Of a DNA stretch of 64,000 nt, positions 50,715 through 59,371 are shown piece after piece. Below the pieces are notes generated by a model that was not told where the DNA came from, searched no databases, and saw only the letters and a program-made list of their open reading frames with translations. Numbering within the stretch: the first letter of the stretch is position 1; each line of letters opens with the position of its first letter. Origin of the DNA: Candidatus Fredericiella danica (lineage in GTDB: Bacteria; Chloroflexota; Anaerolineae; Caldilineales; Caldilineaceae). The stretch lies in the NCBI GenBank assembly GCA_016713335.1, contig JADJPH010000101.1:93076-157075 (forward strand). The letters run 5' to 3'. A program made the translations under genes and the position numbers.

Positions 50715-52035
50715 TGCCGTTGCCGTTGGGTTCGCTGTAGGTACGACCCACCGCACGGTAACGGAAACCCAACTCGTGCATGATTGTCGGATCATAGATG
50801 TTGCGGCCGTCGACAAGCACGGGCTGCACCATCAGACTCTTGATGCGGGTCAGGTCAAGTTGCTTGAATTCGTTCCACTCGGTGCAGACGATGAGTGCAT
50901 CCGCGCCTTCGGCCAGTTCATATGGGTCTTCAGCCAGCCGGAGTTCGGGATTCGACTTGCCGGCGCCCTTCATCGCCACTGGATCGTAGCCCGTCACCAG
51001 TGCACCCTCATTCTGGAGCATGCGGGTAATCTCCAGTGCAGGCGATTCGCGGATGTCATCGGTATTCGGTTTGAAGGCCAGCCCCAAAACGCCGACACGT
51101 TTACCATCGAGTTTGCCGCCGACCATGTCGCGAATATTGAAAACAGCCCACCGACGCATATCGCGGTTGATGTCGATCACAGCGCGCAACAACGAGGGAT
51201 GTGAGCCGTGCACAAGCGCCATATGCGCGAGCGCCTTCACATCCTTGGGGAAGCACGAACCGCCGTAACCAAGTCCGGCATTCAGGAACTGGCCACCGAT
51301 GCGGCGGTCAAAGCCCATCCCCATGGCGACTTCTTCGACGTCGGCGCCCAGTTTTTCGCAGATGACGGCGATTTCGTTGATAAAGCTGATCTTGGTGGCC
51401 AAAAAGGCGTTGCTGGCGTACTTGATCATTTCGGCGGTGCGCAGGTCGGTGATCACGATGCGGGCGCGCAGCGGGAGATGCAGTTGGGCAACCTTCTCGG
51501 CCGCTTCCTTGTTGCGGCTGCCGACCACGACCCGGTCGGGGTTCATGAAATCATGCAGCGCAGACCCTTCGCGTGTGAACTCAGGACAGCTCACAACCGC
51601 AAATTCAACCGGTTCAGGCTGGCTGCGCTTGATGATGTCGGCTACCCAATCACCCGTACCGACTGGGACCGTGCTCTTGTTGATCACGATCAAAGGATGG
51701 TTCATGGATTTCGCCACCGATTCGGCAGCCATCCGCACATACTGCAGGTCCGCTTCACCATCGACGCCACTTGGCGTGCCTACGCAGATGAAGATGAACT
51801 CGGCATCTTCCAAGGCCTCTTCGTAGCTGGTCGTGAAGTGGAGGCGACCGCCGCGCACGTTGCGCGTGATCATCTCGCTCAACCCAGGTTCATAGATAGG
51901 CGATTCGCCCTGGTTGAGCATATTGATTTTTTCTTCGCTGATGTCGATACAGGTCACCCGATTGCCCATGTCCGCAAAACAAGTGCCTGTCGAAAGCCCT
52001 ACATAGCCGGTGCCGGCGACCGCTATATTACGCAT
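50704..52035 (-). CDS. ugd: UDP-glucose 6-dehydrogenase
   Basis: This enzyme oxidises UDP-glucose to UDP-glucuronate with two NAD+. The Rossmann motif GTGYVGLSTG is at about residue 8, then VGTPSGVDGEADL, FICVGTP and the catalytic GGSCFPKDVKALAH with its cysteine. The C-terminal domain (VLGLAFKPNTDDIRES) is typical. The length of 443 residues is normal for the family. It starts at 52035 (MRNIAVAGTGYVGL) and overlaps the M16 gene by 11 bases. It supplies precursors for exopolysaccharide or glycolipids; the flippase-like gene next door may use the same pathway. Confidence 0.95.
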   Translation of the reverse strand: MRNIAVAGTGYVGLSTGTCFADMGNRVTCIDISEEKINMLNQGESPIYEPGLSEMITRNVRGGRLHFTTSYEEALEDAEFIFICVGTPSGVDGEADLQYVRMAAESVAKSMNHPLIVINKSTVPVGTGDWVADIIKRSQPEPVEFAVVSCPEFTREGSALHDFMNPDRVVVGSRNKEAAEKVAQLHLPLRARIVITDLRTAEMIKYASNAFLATKISFINEIAVICEKLGADVEEVAMGMGFDRRIGGQFLNAGLGYGGSCFPKDVKALAHMALVHGSHPSLLRAVIDINRDMRRWAVFNIRDMVGGKLDGKRVGVLGLAFKPNTDDIRESPALEITRMLQNEGALVTGYDPVAMKGAGKSNPELRLAEDPYELAEGADALIVCTEWNEFKQLDLTRIKSLMVQPVLVDGRNIYDPTIMHELGFRYRAVGRTYSEPNGNGNDQ

Positions 52036-52195
52036 TTGTTACCCTTTCCCTCGAAACCGATCAAAACTGACACGCGTCCTATAGTAATGGCAAATCCGAA
52101 ATTTTCGACGCGGAGGCGCTTACAACATCCTTTCAATCCAGCCCAGACCGCCACGGCTGGTGATCACCAGTCGCCATTCAGGCCGCGAACAGCGT

Positions 52196-53281
52196 TCACT
52201 CATGCCCCTTGGGCCGAGAAGCTGCCGCCAACGCGTCAAGTTCACTTGGGGTCAGCCGCAGCGCATCCGCCTCAAGCCGCGCATCCGCCGCATGTTCCAC
52301 CTGTTGGCGTGCAACCTCGACATCGCTAAGGCGCAGATGTTCGCGCCAGAAATAATACGCGCCCAGCAATGTCACGGGAATCCAGAGCGCGGCATGTAGC
52401 GTAAAGGTGTAGCTCGCAGCCACCGAAGGATCGACGCCAAAACTGGCAAGCGTGGCAATGCCGGGGGTGTCAAACGTGCCAATGTAGCCCGGCGCCGCCG
52501 GCAAGGTGGTGGCCAGGTTGACGAGCCCGTTCATCAGCATCAAAACGATAAAACTCACTGAGAAATCCAACGCGTGCATCACAAACCAGTATTTAACAGT
52601 CTCGGTGAGCCAGATCAGGATGCTAATAAAGAAGATCATGATGACATCGGAGGGGCTGGCCAATGCGCGTAGCCCGAGCATGAACTTCAAATAGAAACCA
52701 TCAATGCGGGGCCGAATGCGTTCCGGCAACACCGCCTTCGAGACAATCATGTAGAACTGCTCAACCAGATGCGGCCGGCTCGCCATAAAGATGAAAACAA
52801 TTGTCGCGACCAGAAAGCTCACCGTCATCCCAATCACCGCATTCCGGTACGCGGGGGGCAGCGGGGCAACCGGCAGCGCCAGGAAGACAAACATGATCAT
52901 CACCAGCCCATCCACGACTCGCTCTACAATGACCGTGGCCAGGCTAGATGAGATGTCGACGCCCTCCTTCCGTTTCAGGATATAGGAACGGAGGAACTCA
53001 CCGGCGCGGAACGGGAGGACGTTGTTGCCAAAGTAGCCGATGCACACCATTGGAAAGAGCGTGACCAGCGCTACCTGCTTCAACGGCTTCAACGTGATCT
53101 GCCAGCGCCAGGTGCGGAACCAGAGGCCGACAATATAGATAGCAATGCCGGGAATTAGCCACCAGTATTCAGCGGTGCGCAGCGCTTCCAAAACCGTGGG
53201 GAGATGCAATCCCGGTAGGGCGAGGTAGATAAAAAAAGCACTGACCGCAAGGCCGATCAGGAGTTGTGCATATTTCTTCAA
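52196..53281 (-). CDS. Flippase-like / lysylphosphatidylglycerol synthase transmembrane family protein
   Basis: This 361-residue membrane protein has about eight helices and matches the UPF0104/YbhN family: LLIGLAVSAFFIYLALPG at the start, RTWRWQITLKPL, PFRAGEFLRSYIL and MNGLVNLATTLPAAPGYIGT, which is the conserved PAAPGYIGTFD motif. Relatives are transmembrane parts of lipid-modifying enzymes or possible lipid-linked sugar flippases. Its position next to ugd makes a role in envelope glycan synthesis plausible, but this is inferred. The C-terminus is charged and cytoplasmic. The frame is intact. Confidence 0.85.
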   Translation of the reverse strand: MKKYAQLLIGLAVSAFFIYLALPGLHLPTVLEALRTAEYWWLIPGIAIYIVGLWFRTWRWQITLKPLKQVALVTLFPMVCIGYFGNNVLPFRAGEFLRSYILKRKEGVDISSSLATVIVERVVDGLVMIMFVFLALPVAPLPPAYRNAVIGMTVSFLVATIVFIFMASRPHLVEQFYMIVSKAVLPERIRPRIDGFYLKFMLGLRALASPSDVIMIFFISILIWLTETVKYWFVMHALDFSVSFIVLMLMNGLVNLATTLPAAPGYIGTFDTPGIATLASFGVDPSVAASYTFTLHAALWIPVTLLGAYYFWREHLRLSDVEVARQQVEHAADARLEADALRLTPSELDALAAASRPKGHE

Positions 53282-53400
53282 GAAAGCGAACCGTCCTCGT
53301 CATCAAACACGCGTGCACGCTACAGCATAGCATAGCCGGCCAAAGCCACCCAAACGAACACATGCCACCTGACAAACTGGTCCATACACACGACGATGCG

Positions 53401-53436
53401 CAAAAAGAAAGGAGCGACGTACGCTGTCGCTCCTTT
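53401..53436 (-). terminator. Terminator after the SWIM zinc-finger gene
   Basis: An 11-bp stem (AAAGGAGCGAC with GTCGCTCCTTT) and 7-base loop are followed on the minus strand by CTTTTTG. It begins about 40 bases after the stop of the SWIM gene and also lies upstream of the flippase-like gene. Confidence 0.85.
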
Positions 53437-53476
53437 AACCTTATTTGATTATGCCCGCCTTCGCAGGTGAATCAGA

Positions 53477-53728
53477 TCAGTGAGGGGTGGCGAACATGGC
53501 CGGCTCGACCGAGTCGCCCAGGATCTCTTCCATCGCCATGATGTGCGCACAGACGCCGCGCAGCGTTGCTTCCTCACAGTCACAGCGCCAATCGCCGTCG
53601 GCATAACCGATAATGTGATTGGCGTTGTCGCCGTGCAGTTCAACCTCAAAGCTATGAACCTTGACGCGCTGGTCGCGCTCGGCGGCATACTGTTTGGCCT
53701 TCATGATTCTGCTGACCGCTGAGTCCAT
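53477..53728 (-). CDS. Small SWIM zinc-finger protein
   Basis: This 83-residue protein carries a SWIM motif (CxCxnCxH): Cys49, Cys51, Cys60 and His62 in WRCDCEEATLRGVCAHI. The N-terminal part has a helix (AKQYAAERDQRV) and a strand segment. SWIM domains bind DNA or proteins and are often found alone in small bacterial proteins. The ATG at 53728 was chosen because AAAGGAC lies six bases upstream. An in-frame reading to 53788 crosses a poorly conserved segment. It is bracketed by two minus-strand terminators, the first of which lies between it and its upstream promoter region, so its expression may depend on readthrough. Confidence 0.75.
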   Translation of the reverse strand: MDSAVSRIMKAKQYAAERDQRVKVHSFEVELHGDNANHIIGYADGDWRCDCEEATLRGVCAHIMAMEEILGDSVEPAMFATPH

Positions 53729-53802
53729 GGTTCTGTCCTTTCGTTTGTTGAACACCGATACAGGACGCTTGCCCTCACAGTCGGGCAAGGCGTGGGGATG
53801 AC

Positions 53803-53840
53803 GAAAAAAACGACACCCAGGCGGGCGCGCGCTGGGTGTC
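53803..53840 (-). terminator. Strong terminator upstream of the SWIM gene
   Basis: On the minus strand a GACACCCAG/CTGGGTGTC stem with a GC-rich loop is followed by G and seven T residues. It ends the candidate small-RNA unit and lies about 75 bases before the SWIM start codon. Confidence 0.85.
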
Positions 53841-53973
53841 AGTCGATCACTCGATTATACAGTTGAATTAGCGTCTTGATAACCACCTTGTGCTCGCTCC
53901 TTGCCTGGTGACTGCAATTTGCGGAACCAACCGGCGCGTGGTGTAGCGGACAGGGCAATGATTGTTGTTTGAT
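53804..53973 (-). ncRNA. Candidate small RNA or leader transcript of about 170 nt
   Basis: A near-consensus minus-strand promoter (TTGACA, 18 bases, TATACT at 53980-54009) and the terminator at 53803-53840 delimit about 170 nt with no gene in the usual sense. Inside is a 15-codon frame (GTG at about 53889 to a TGA just before the terminator, peptide VVIKTLIQLYNRVID) with AAGGAG ten bases ahead. A second -10-like TATAAT at 53854-53859 lies near the terminator. It could be a small RNA, a mini-gene, or an attenuated leader of the SWIM gene. No match to 6S, tmRNA or RNase P RNA is apparent. Confidence 0.4.
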
Positions 53974-53979
53974 GATTCT

Positions 53980-54009
53980 AGTATACGCCCTTCGGGTGAC
54001 TTCTGTCAA
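53980..54009 (-). promoter_or_regulatory. Near-consensus promoter for the candidate small RNA
   Basis: A perfect TTGACA (54004-54009 on the minus strand), 18 bases, then TATACT (53980-53985). Its start site would be near 53973. It lies 54 bases downstream of the end of the neighbouring minus-strand gene, so it drives something downstream of that gene. Confidence 0.6.
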
Positions 54010-54062
54010 ACCCAAGTCGGACCTCAGATGGGCGATCTCCGTACGATCCCAGCACGCGCCCC

Positions 54063-55409
54063 CTATTGCACACCCAGCGCCTGAATGCGATATCCTGGCG
54101 GCACAGCATCCGGTTCATAACCAAGCGGCAGCGCCAGTGGGCCAACCTGCCGCACCGCCTCATCCTGGAGGATACGGAGGCGCTCGATGTAGTCGGTGAT
54201 TGGCGGGTCAGCATAGATACCCCGCTCGATTTGTTCAGCCAGCCAGTAGGTGTTTTCTACACGCTGCTGCGCCTGCTCAGCCGGAGTTGGCAGCGCAGCG
54301 GCATTGGCATCGAACACCGAGTCGATGTCGCGCAATTGGGCAGCCAGGGCGGCCAACAACTCGGTTTGCTGCGCTTCCCACTCCGGTGCGATCGAGACGC
54401 CATACCCCTTGAGCGCAATCCGGGCTTTCGTAGCCGCCCATTCCAGCTTATCCAGCATCAACCCCGTCTGCTGCGGCAACGAGATATTGGGCGTTGCGTA
54501 AAACTGGGTGCGCGCCTGATCCTCAGCGCGTAGCGCTTGCGCCAGCGCTTCACGCTCCAAATCACTGTTGGCGCTGCCCGCGGTGGCGATTCGGTCCGCC
54601 AAAATGCGCGCAGCCTGCTGCCGCGCGGCAATTGCGGCCGCGGTTGGCGCGTCGTAGGGCAATTGTTGAGCAAACGTAGACAGACGCGCAGGGATTAGCC
54701 CCCCTGTTGGCGATAAATATGGGTTGCGGGCCAAATCATTGATCTGCTGTTGGAACGTCGGGTCGGCAAGTTCCGCAGCAAGCGGACGGAGGGCATCAAA
54801 CACCTCGCTGCGCTGGGCCGGCAACAGATCCGGAGTCTGACTGGCGATGCGTTGAGCCTGCGTGGCGGCAGTCAGTGCCGCGGTACGATTACCCGCCGCA
54901 GCCAGCCCGGCCGCCGTCTGGACCAGGAGTTGAGCGCGTTCAAGCGATGGAATGGAGGGGTTCAGCACCGCGATCGGGATGACCAGGCGAAAGACCTGAG
55001 CTGCGATCTCCGGTTGCGCAGCATCGAGATAGGCACGGCCTAAGCGGGTCAACAAACCGGCCTTTGCAACGGGAGTTAGCGTCGTATCATAGGTGAGAAT
55101 TGCGCGTGCTGTCTCAAGTCGTCCAGCCTGAATTGCCTGGGCCGCGAGACCTTCCGCCGGATCGCCGGCAAGTTGCCGGATCGCAAGTTCGGGCGCGATT
55201 TGGGTTGTGCGAACTGCGTGAAGTGGTTCGGCGTTTATAGTAGGACGCTCTGCGTTGCGCAGCGTCCACCAGACGCCGAGCGCAGCAACGCCGATGATCA
55301 GGCTAATCAGAAATGCCACAATCAGCAGGGCTTCTAACCATCGACTGGGCCGGTGCTGAGGTGGCAAGATGTTACTATCGGTGAGATCGCGGTAGGGTTC
55401 GTAAGCCAT
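54063..55409 (-). CDS. Membrane-anchored protein with tetratricopeptide-like helices, unknown function
   Basis: I do not recognise a specific family for this 448-residue protein. A short cytoplasmic N-terminus (MAYEPYRDLTDSN) leads to one membrane helix (about 25-48, LLIVAFLISLIIGVAALGV). The rest is extracytoplasmic, largely alpha-helical and rich in Ala, Gln, Leu and Arg. Segments such as KAGLLTRLGRAYLDAAQPEIAAQVFRLV look like a tetratricopeptide repeat. The C-terminus ends PPGYRIQALGVQ. A scaffold role in the envelope is only a guess. It is a single gene, divergent from the hydrolase cluster that starts at 55697, and the frame is intact. Confidence 0.75.
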   Translation of the reverse strand: MAYEPYRDLTDSNILPPQHRPSRWLEALLIVAFLISLIIGVAALGVWWTLRNAERPTINAEPLHAVRTTQIAPELAIRQLAGDPAEGLAAQAIQAGRLETARAILTYDTTLTPVAKAGLLTRLGRAYLDAAQPEIAAQVFRLVIPIAVLNPSIPSLERAQLLVQTAAGLAAAGNRTAALTAATQAQRIASQTPDLLPAQRSEVFDALRPLAAELADPTFQQQINDLARNPYLSPTGGLIPARLSTFAQQLPYDAPTAAAIAARQQAARILADRIATAGSANSDLEREALAQALRAEDQARTQFYATPNISLPQQTGLMLDKLEWAATKARIALKGYGVSIAPEWEAQQTELLAALAAQLRDIDSVFDANAAALPTPAEQAQQRVENTYWLAEQIERGIYADPPITDYIERLRILQDEAVRQVGPLALPLGYEPDAVPPGYRIQALGVQ

Positions 55410-55482
55410 TCCAGGAGTATACCACCGGAACGAAGGGGCTAGGAATCAGCACCGATGGTAGCGTCCCCATAACGTGTGTGGT

Positions 55483-55511
55483 TTGGCGCACTCTTGCGCC
55501 TATGCTATGAT
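55483..55511 (+). promoter_or_regulatory. Probable promoter of the glycoside hydrolase cluster
   Basis: TTGGCG, 17 bases ending TGC, and TATGAT (55506-55511), an extended -10. It implies a leader of about 180 bases before the ATG at 55697. Confidence 0.5.
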
Positions 55512-55696
55512 TTGAAGTTGATTGTGCGGTTGAGCCAGTGCAGGTGGCGTCTTGGACGAATCAATTCTGCAATGATATTTATAAGGCACTGCCTGGCCCG
55601 ATAGCGACTGAACCGATGTTGTGTCACTATGAAGGACAATACCGCAACTGGCTTGGTCAGCACATCATCCTATTATGGATAAGGAGTTGACGTTCT

Positions 55697-58600
55697 ATGC
55701 AGAACACCCGGATCGATAGGCGATCCTCTTCATCAGGTGGCCGTGGTCGCCTGTTTGAGGGACCTGCAGCTTGGTTGATCACGTTTCTGGTCATCCCTAG
55801 TTTGCTCGTGGCGGTCTTATTGTTGCCGCCGGTCAGCCTTCTTGATCGCCTCCAAACGTTTACTTACACCCGAATTGGCGCATCTGGCGGCAGTATTTCG
55901 GATTCCGATGGCACCATCGTCAATTTTCCGGCGGAAGGCATTGTCTCCGGCTTTCAGGCTCAGATCGACAGCACACCGCGGTCGGAGTTTGTGGAAGGTT
56001 CCGCCGGCAATGAGATGTACGAAGCCGCCGGTCAGTTGCCGGACAATCTGGTCGCCAAAAGCCCTGTCTACCACGTAAAGGTCCGCGGCCGCGCGCCGGA
56101 ACAGGTCATTCTCACTGTTCCGATTCCAAACGACAGCCTGCCGTACGAAACGCTGTCAGTCTATGAATGGTCAACGGACGGCTGGCGCCATGTTCCATCA
56201 GAGGTTCTGGTGGCCGAGGACAAGATTGAAGCGCGCCTGGATTACGTCCCCAGTAACTTTATGGTTGCCCAGACAACGACGAGCGTACCGGCTGTGACCA
56301 TGGACCTGGGGTTGGAAGGCACACTGCCCAGCGGCGCCGTCGTCACGAATGAAGCCCGCGCCGGCTTGCGGTTACGTGGCGATGGTGCACTAGAAGGACA
56401 GGCGCCGCCAAACGCAAACAACACGCTGCCGGTGGTCACGAATCTTGAAGACACCACGGTGCGCACCGACCTGATCAACAACTTGTTGGCGGATCCTGGT
56501 CTACGCGACAACCAACTCACGACCCTGGAGCAATTGGTGGTCGGCAACGGCTATCCCGGTCTGATCATCGATTACCGCGGCGTAGATGCCGTGCCCAGTG
56601 TGCGCGCTGACTATGCCAGTTTTATCGGCGACGTCGCCACCCGCTTGCACGCAGCCAACAAAACCCTTGCCGTCCGCGTCGAAATGCCAGCCCAGATTTC
56701 GGCAGAAGAGTGGAACACCGGCGGCTATGATTGGCGGGCACTCGGCAATGTCGTGGACAAGTTGATTATTCCTGCGCCTGTCGATCCCCGCGCCTATGTT
56801 GCCGGTGGTGAAATGGAGCAATTGCTGAAATACGCCACCAGCGAAGTGGACCGCAGCAAGGTTGCGATCGAACTGCCGGCTCAATCCATCGAGCGCGCTG
56901 GCAACTATCTGCTCATGAAAGGCTATCAGGAAGCACTCAAGCCTTTGCTCGGCAACATTGAGGCGGAGGCGAGTGATGGCGGTGCGGTCAGCATCACCCT
57001 GGACAACCCCCAATTACAGGGGCAGGTGCAGTGGATGACGCGCTTGGCATGTATACCCTATGCCTATGCAGATGACCAGGGTCTCCAACGCACCGTCTAC
57101 GTAGAGAGCGCGGGCAGCCTAGGCCGCAAGCTTGAATTGCTGCGCAAATACAACGTCACCAACGTCAACCTGGAAATGCCGTCGAATGGCGACATTGACC
57201 CCGCCATGCTCCCGGTGTTGCAAAACTTCCAACTCGGCGCGCCCACCTCGTCCAGCGATCAGGGGCAAATGGCCGTCGCCTACAGCCTCTTTGGTCCGGA
57301 CGGCGCACCCATTGGCAGCCCACAAATCCGGCCGCTGGATAGCCCGCGCATCGAATTGCCGGCTGATCAGTTGGCGGGTGATGTACGGATTGATGCACAA
57401 CTCGTCAATGCCGCCGGCCGCGCGCTGACAACCCCGGCCTCGGCAAAGCTGTCAGCGTCCAGTGTAGCGAAGGCTGAAGCAGCCGCCCCTGCATCCGCCG
57501 CCGCGCCAGCCTTCACAATCAACACCAATCAGATCATCAATGTCCGCGAAGGACCAGGCACCGGCTATGCGGTTCTAGGCCAGATCAACCCGGGTGAAAC
57601 CCATGCGGTGACCGGCAAGACGCAGGCGAGCGACTGGTGGCAAATCGCATTTGGCGACAAGCAGGGCTGGGTCATCGGCCAACTGGTCAGCAGCACCGGT
57701 GACGGGAACAGTGTCGCCGTGGTCGCCGATCTACCGGCTGCGGCGCAGGTTTCAGCCTCTGCCCCAGTGGCAGAGGCAGCACCAGCCGCCGATGCAGCGG
57801 CTGCGCCGGCCGAACAGCCGGTTGCAGCGGCAGCAGCGGCGCCCCCGGCAGCGATTGCGGCGGCGGGCGGTGGTTCGTTCGGCTACGGGATGCAGGCGCA
57901 CGTGGTCGACAACGGCCAGATTTTCCAGGTGCTCGATTCCATCGGCGGCATGGGCTTCAACTGGCTCAAGCAACAGGTTGAATGGAAGCGTTTCGAAAGC
58001 GCCGGTCCCGGTCAGATCGACTGGGGCGGCATGGACGAAATTGTCAACGCGGCCGACGGCCGTGGCATGAGCGTTCTCTTCAGCATCGTGAAAGCGCCGG
58101 CCTGGGCGCGTGAATCCGGCTTTGACGGTTCGGTCGAGGGCCCGCCCTCTGACCCACAGACCTATGCCAACTTCGTCGGCGCCGTCGCCGGTCGCTATTG
58201 CGGCAAGTCGCTCAAGGCCATCGAAGTCTGGAACGAACAAAATCTCCACTACGAATGGGGCAACAAATCGCTCAACCCGCAGGAGTATGTCAACCTGCTG
58301 GCGCCAGCCTTCAATTCGATTAAGGCGGCGTGCCCCGGCATGCTTGTCATCAGCGGCGCGCTGACCCCGGCAGGCAACAATGCGCCTTACGCGATGGACG
58401 ACTTCACCTATCTGGAAGAGATGATGAAAGCCGGCGCCAACAATTATCTGGACGGCATCGGCGCCCATCCAAGTGGTTACAATGTGCCGCCTTCCGTCAC
58501 CTGGGAGGGAGCGTGCGAGGCCATCCAGAAGAGCGGCAACAGTTTCAACGGCGCCTGCGACTCACCGCACCATTCGTGGAGTTTCCGCAGCACCATGGAA

Positions 58601-58915
58601 GGCTATCGAAACATCGCCAATGTCTACGGCGCCAACAATAAGCTGATCTGGCCGACCGAATTTGGTTGGGCCGCCGGCGGCGCCTACAACCCTGCGTACA
58701 AGTATGCTGACGACAATGACTTCACCGAACAGGCGCAGTGGACAGTGGAAGCCTACCAGATGATGAGAAACTGGGGTTGGGTTGGCCCGGCCTTCCTCTG
58801 GAATCTGAACTTCCGCGTCGTTGCCAACGGCACCGAACTGGCGCAGTGGGGTATCGTGGATCCGGGTTGGAACCCGCTCCCGGCCTACACCGCACTGGCG
58901 CAGATGGGGAAGTAA
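55697..58915 (+). CDS. Membrane-anchored protein with GH18-like barrel, SH3 domain and GH39-like hydrolase
   Basis: This 1072-residue protein starts at 55697 with AAGGAG ten bases upstream. A cytoplasmic N-terminus and one helix (about 25-45) anchor it. Residues 230-520 form a TIM barrel like the GH18 hydrolases of spore and wall biology (GLIIDYRGVDAVPS, SVRVEMPAQ-like). The catalytic DxDxE is changed to DYRGVD, so it may bind rather than cut. An SH3-like domain follows (about 606-665, INVREGPGTGYAVLG), then an Ala/Pro linker. The C-terminal 345 residues are a GH-clan-A barrel with acid/base Glu847 in EVWNEQN and nucleophile Glu988 in WPTEFGWA. It is the first of three such genes and probably cleaves a wall or matrix glycan. 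The frame is intact. Confidence 0.85.
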   Translation: MQNTRIDRRSSSSGGRGRLFEGPAAWLITFLVIPSLLVAVLLLPPVSLLDRLQTFTYTRIGASGGSISDSDGTIVNFPAEGIVSGFQAQIDSTPRSEFVEGSAGNEMYEAAGQLPDNLVAKSPVYHVKVRGRAPEQVILTVPIPNDSLPYETLSVYEWSTDGWRHVPSEVLVAEDKIEARLDYVPSNFMVAQTTTSVPAVTMDLGLEGTLPSGAVVTNEARAGLRLRGDGALEGQAPPNANNTLPVVTNLEDTTVRTDLINNLLADPGLRDNQLTTLEQLVVGNGYPGLIIDYRGVDAVPSVRADYASFIGDVATRLHAANKTLAVRVEMPAQISAEEWNTGGYDWRALGNVVDKLIIPAPVDPRAYVAGGEMEQLLKYATSEVDRSKVAIELPAQSIERAGNYLLMKGYQEALKPLLGNIEAEASDGGAVSITLDNPQLQGQVQWMTRLACIPYAYADDQGLQRTVYVESAGSLGRKLELLRKYNVTNVNLEMPSNGDIDPAMLPVLQNFQLGAPTSSSDQGQMAVAYSLFGPDGAPIGSPQIRPLDSPRIELPADQLAGDVRIDAQLVNAAGRALTTPASAKLSASSVAKAEAAAPASAAAPAFTINTNQIINVREGPGTGYAVLGQINPGETHAVTGKTQASDWWQIAFGDKQGWVIGQLVSSTGDGNSVAVVADLPAAAQVSASAPVAEAAPAADAAAAPAEQPVAAAAAAPPAAIAAAGGGSFGYGMQAHVVDNGQIFQVLDSIGGMGFNWLKQQVEWKRFESAGPGQIDWGGMDEIVNAADGRGMSVLFSIVKAPAWARESGFDGSVEGPPSDPQTYANFVGAVAGRYCGKSLKAIEVWNEQNLHYEWGNKSLNPQEYVNLLAPAFNSIKAACPGMLVISGALTPAGNNAPYAMDDFTYLEEMMKAGANNYLDGIGAHPSGYNVPPSVTWEGACEAIQKSGNSFNGACDSPHHSWSFRSTMEGYRNIANVYGANNKLIWPTEFGWAAGGAYNPAYKYADDNDFTEQAQWTVEAYQMMRNWGWVGPAFLWNLNFRVVANGTELAQWGIVDPGWNPLPAYTALAQMGK

Positions 58916-58983
58916 AACGTATTGCGTATCCCGTATTTTGTTGTTCGCAACAGCAAAATTGGAGATCGATGAGTAGAACGACG

Positions 58984-59010
58984 AGGGCGGCGCTAGCGCC
59001 GCCCTTCTTC
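58984..59010 (+). terminator. Palindromic terminator-like hairpin after the first hydrolase gene
   Basis: A perfect 22-base palindrome (AGGGCGGCGCTAGC, symmetric) is followed by TCTTC, 68 bases after the stop. The 455 bases from here to the next gene hold only this hairpin and the tandem repeat. Confidence 0.6.
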
Positions 59011-59017
59011 TATAGGA

Positions 59018-59243
59018 ATCGTAGGGACATCGGCATTGCCGTGTCGGCCGGGTTGACAAATCACGCCGCGCCGCCAGGGCGATCGTAGGGACATCGGCAT
59101 TGCCGTGTCCGCCGGGTTGACAAATCACGCCGCCGCGCCGCCAGGGCGATCGTAGGGACATCGGCATTGCCGTGCCCGCCGGGTTGACAAATCATGCCGC
59201 GCCGCCAGGGCGATCGTAGGGACATCGGCATTGCCGTGTCCGT
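59018..59243 (+). repeat. Tandem repeat, three and a half copies of a 64-67-base unit
   Basis: The start ATCGTAGGGACATCGGCATT recurs at 59018, 59082, 59149 and 59213, giving unit lengths of 64, 67 and 64 bases. Each full unit carries a TTGACA in GGGTTGACAAATCA and a GC-rich CCGCGCCGCC. The last copy is cut short after about 30 bases. The third copy has one extra CCG triplet. It lies between the first and second hydrolase genes. Confidence 0.9.
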
Positions 59244-59371
59244 TGCGACGCAGAAATCAAATCTTGAGACGCCAACGCAGAAACCACGAATTCAAGACGC
59301 TCACACGCACACCGCGAGACACTAGACACGCGTTAAGCAACACGCAATACGCACCACAAATCGAGGTTGAA

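Noticed and set aside
51208..52329. A 373-residue plus-strand reading over ugd.
   Set aside because: It is a shadow of ugd, with no motif and no ribosome site.
53804..53973. The small RNA candidate as 6S RNA.
   Set aside because: The size fits, but I could not see the closing stem and central bubble of 6S RNA.
59018..59243. CRISPR array at the tandem repeat.
   Set aside because: The units are continuous with no unique spacers, and there are no cas genes.
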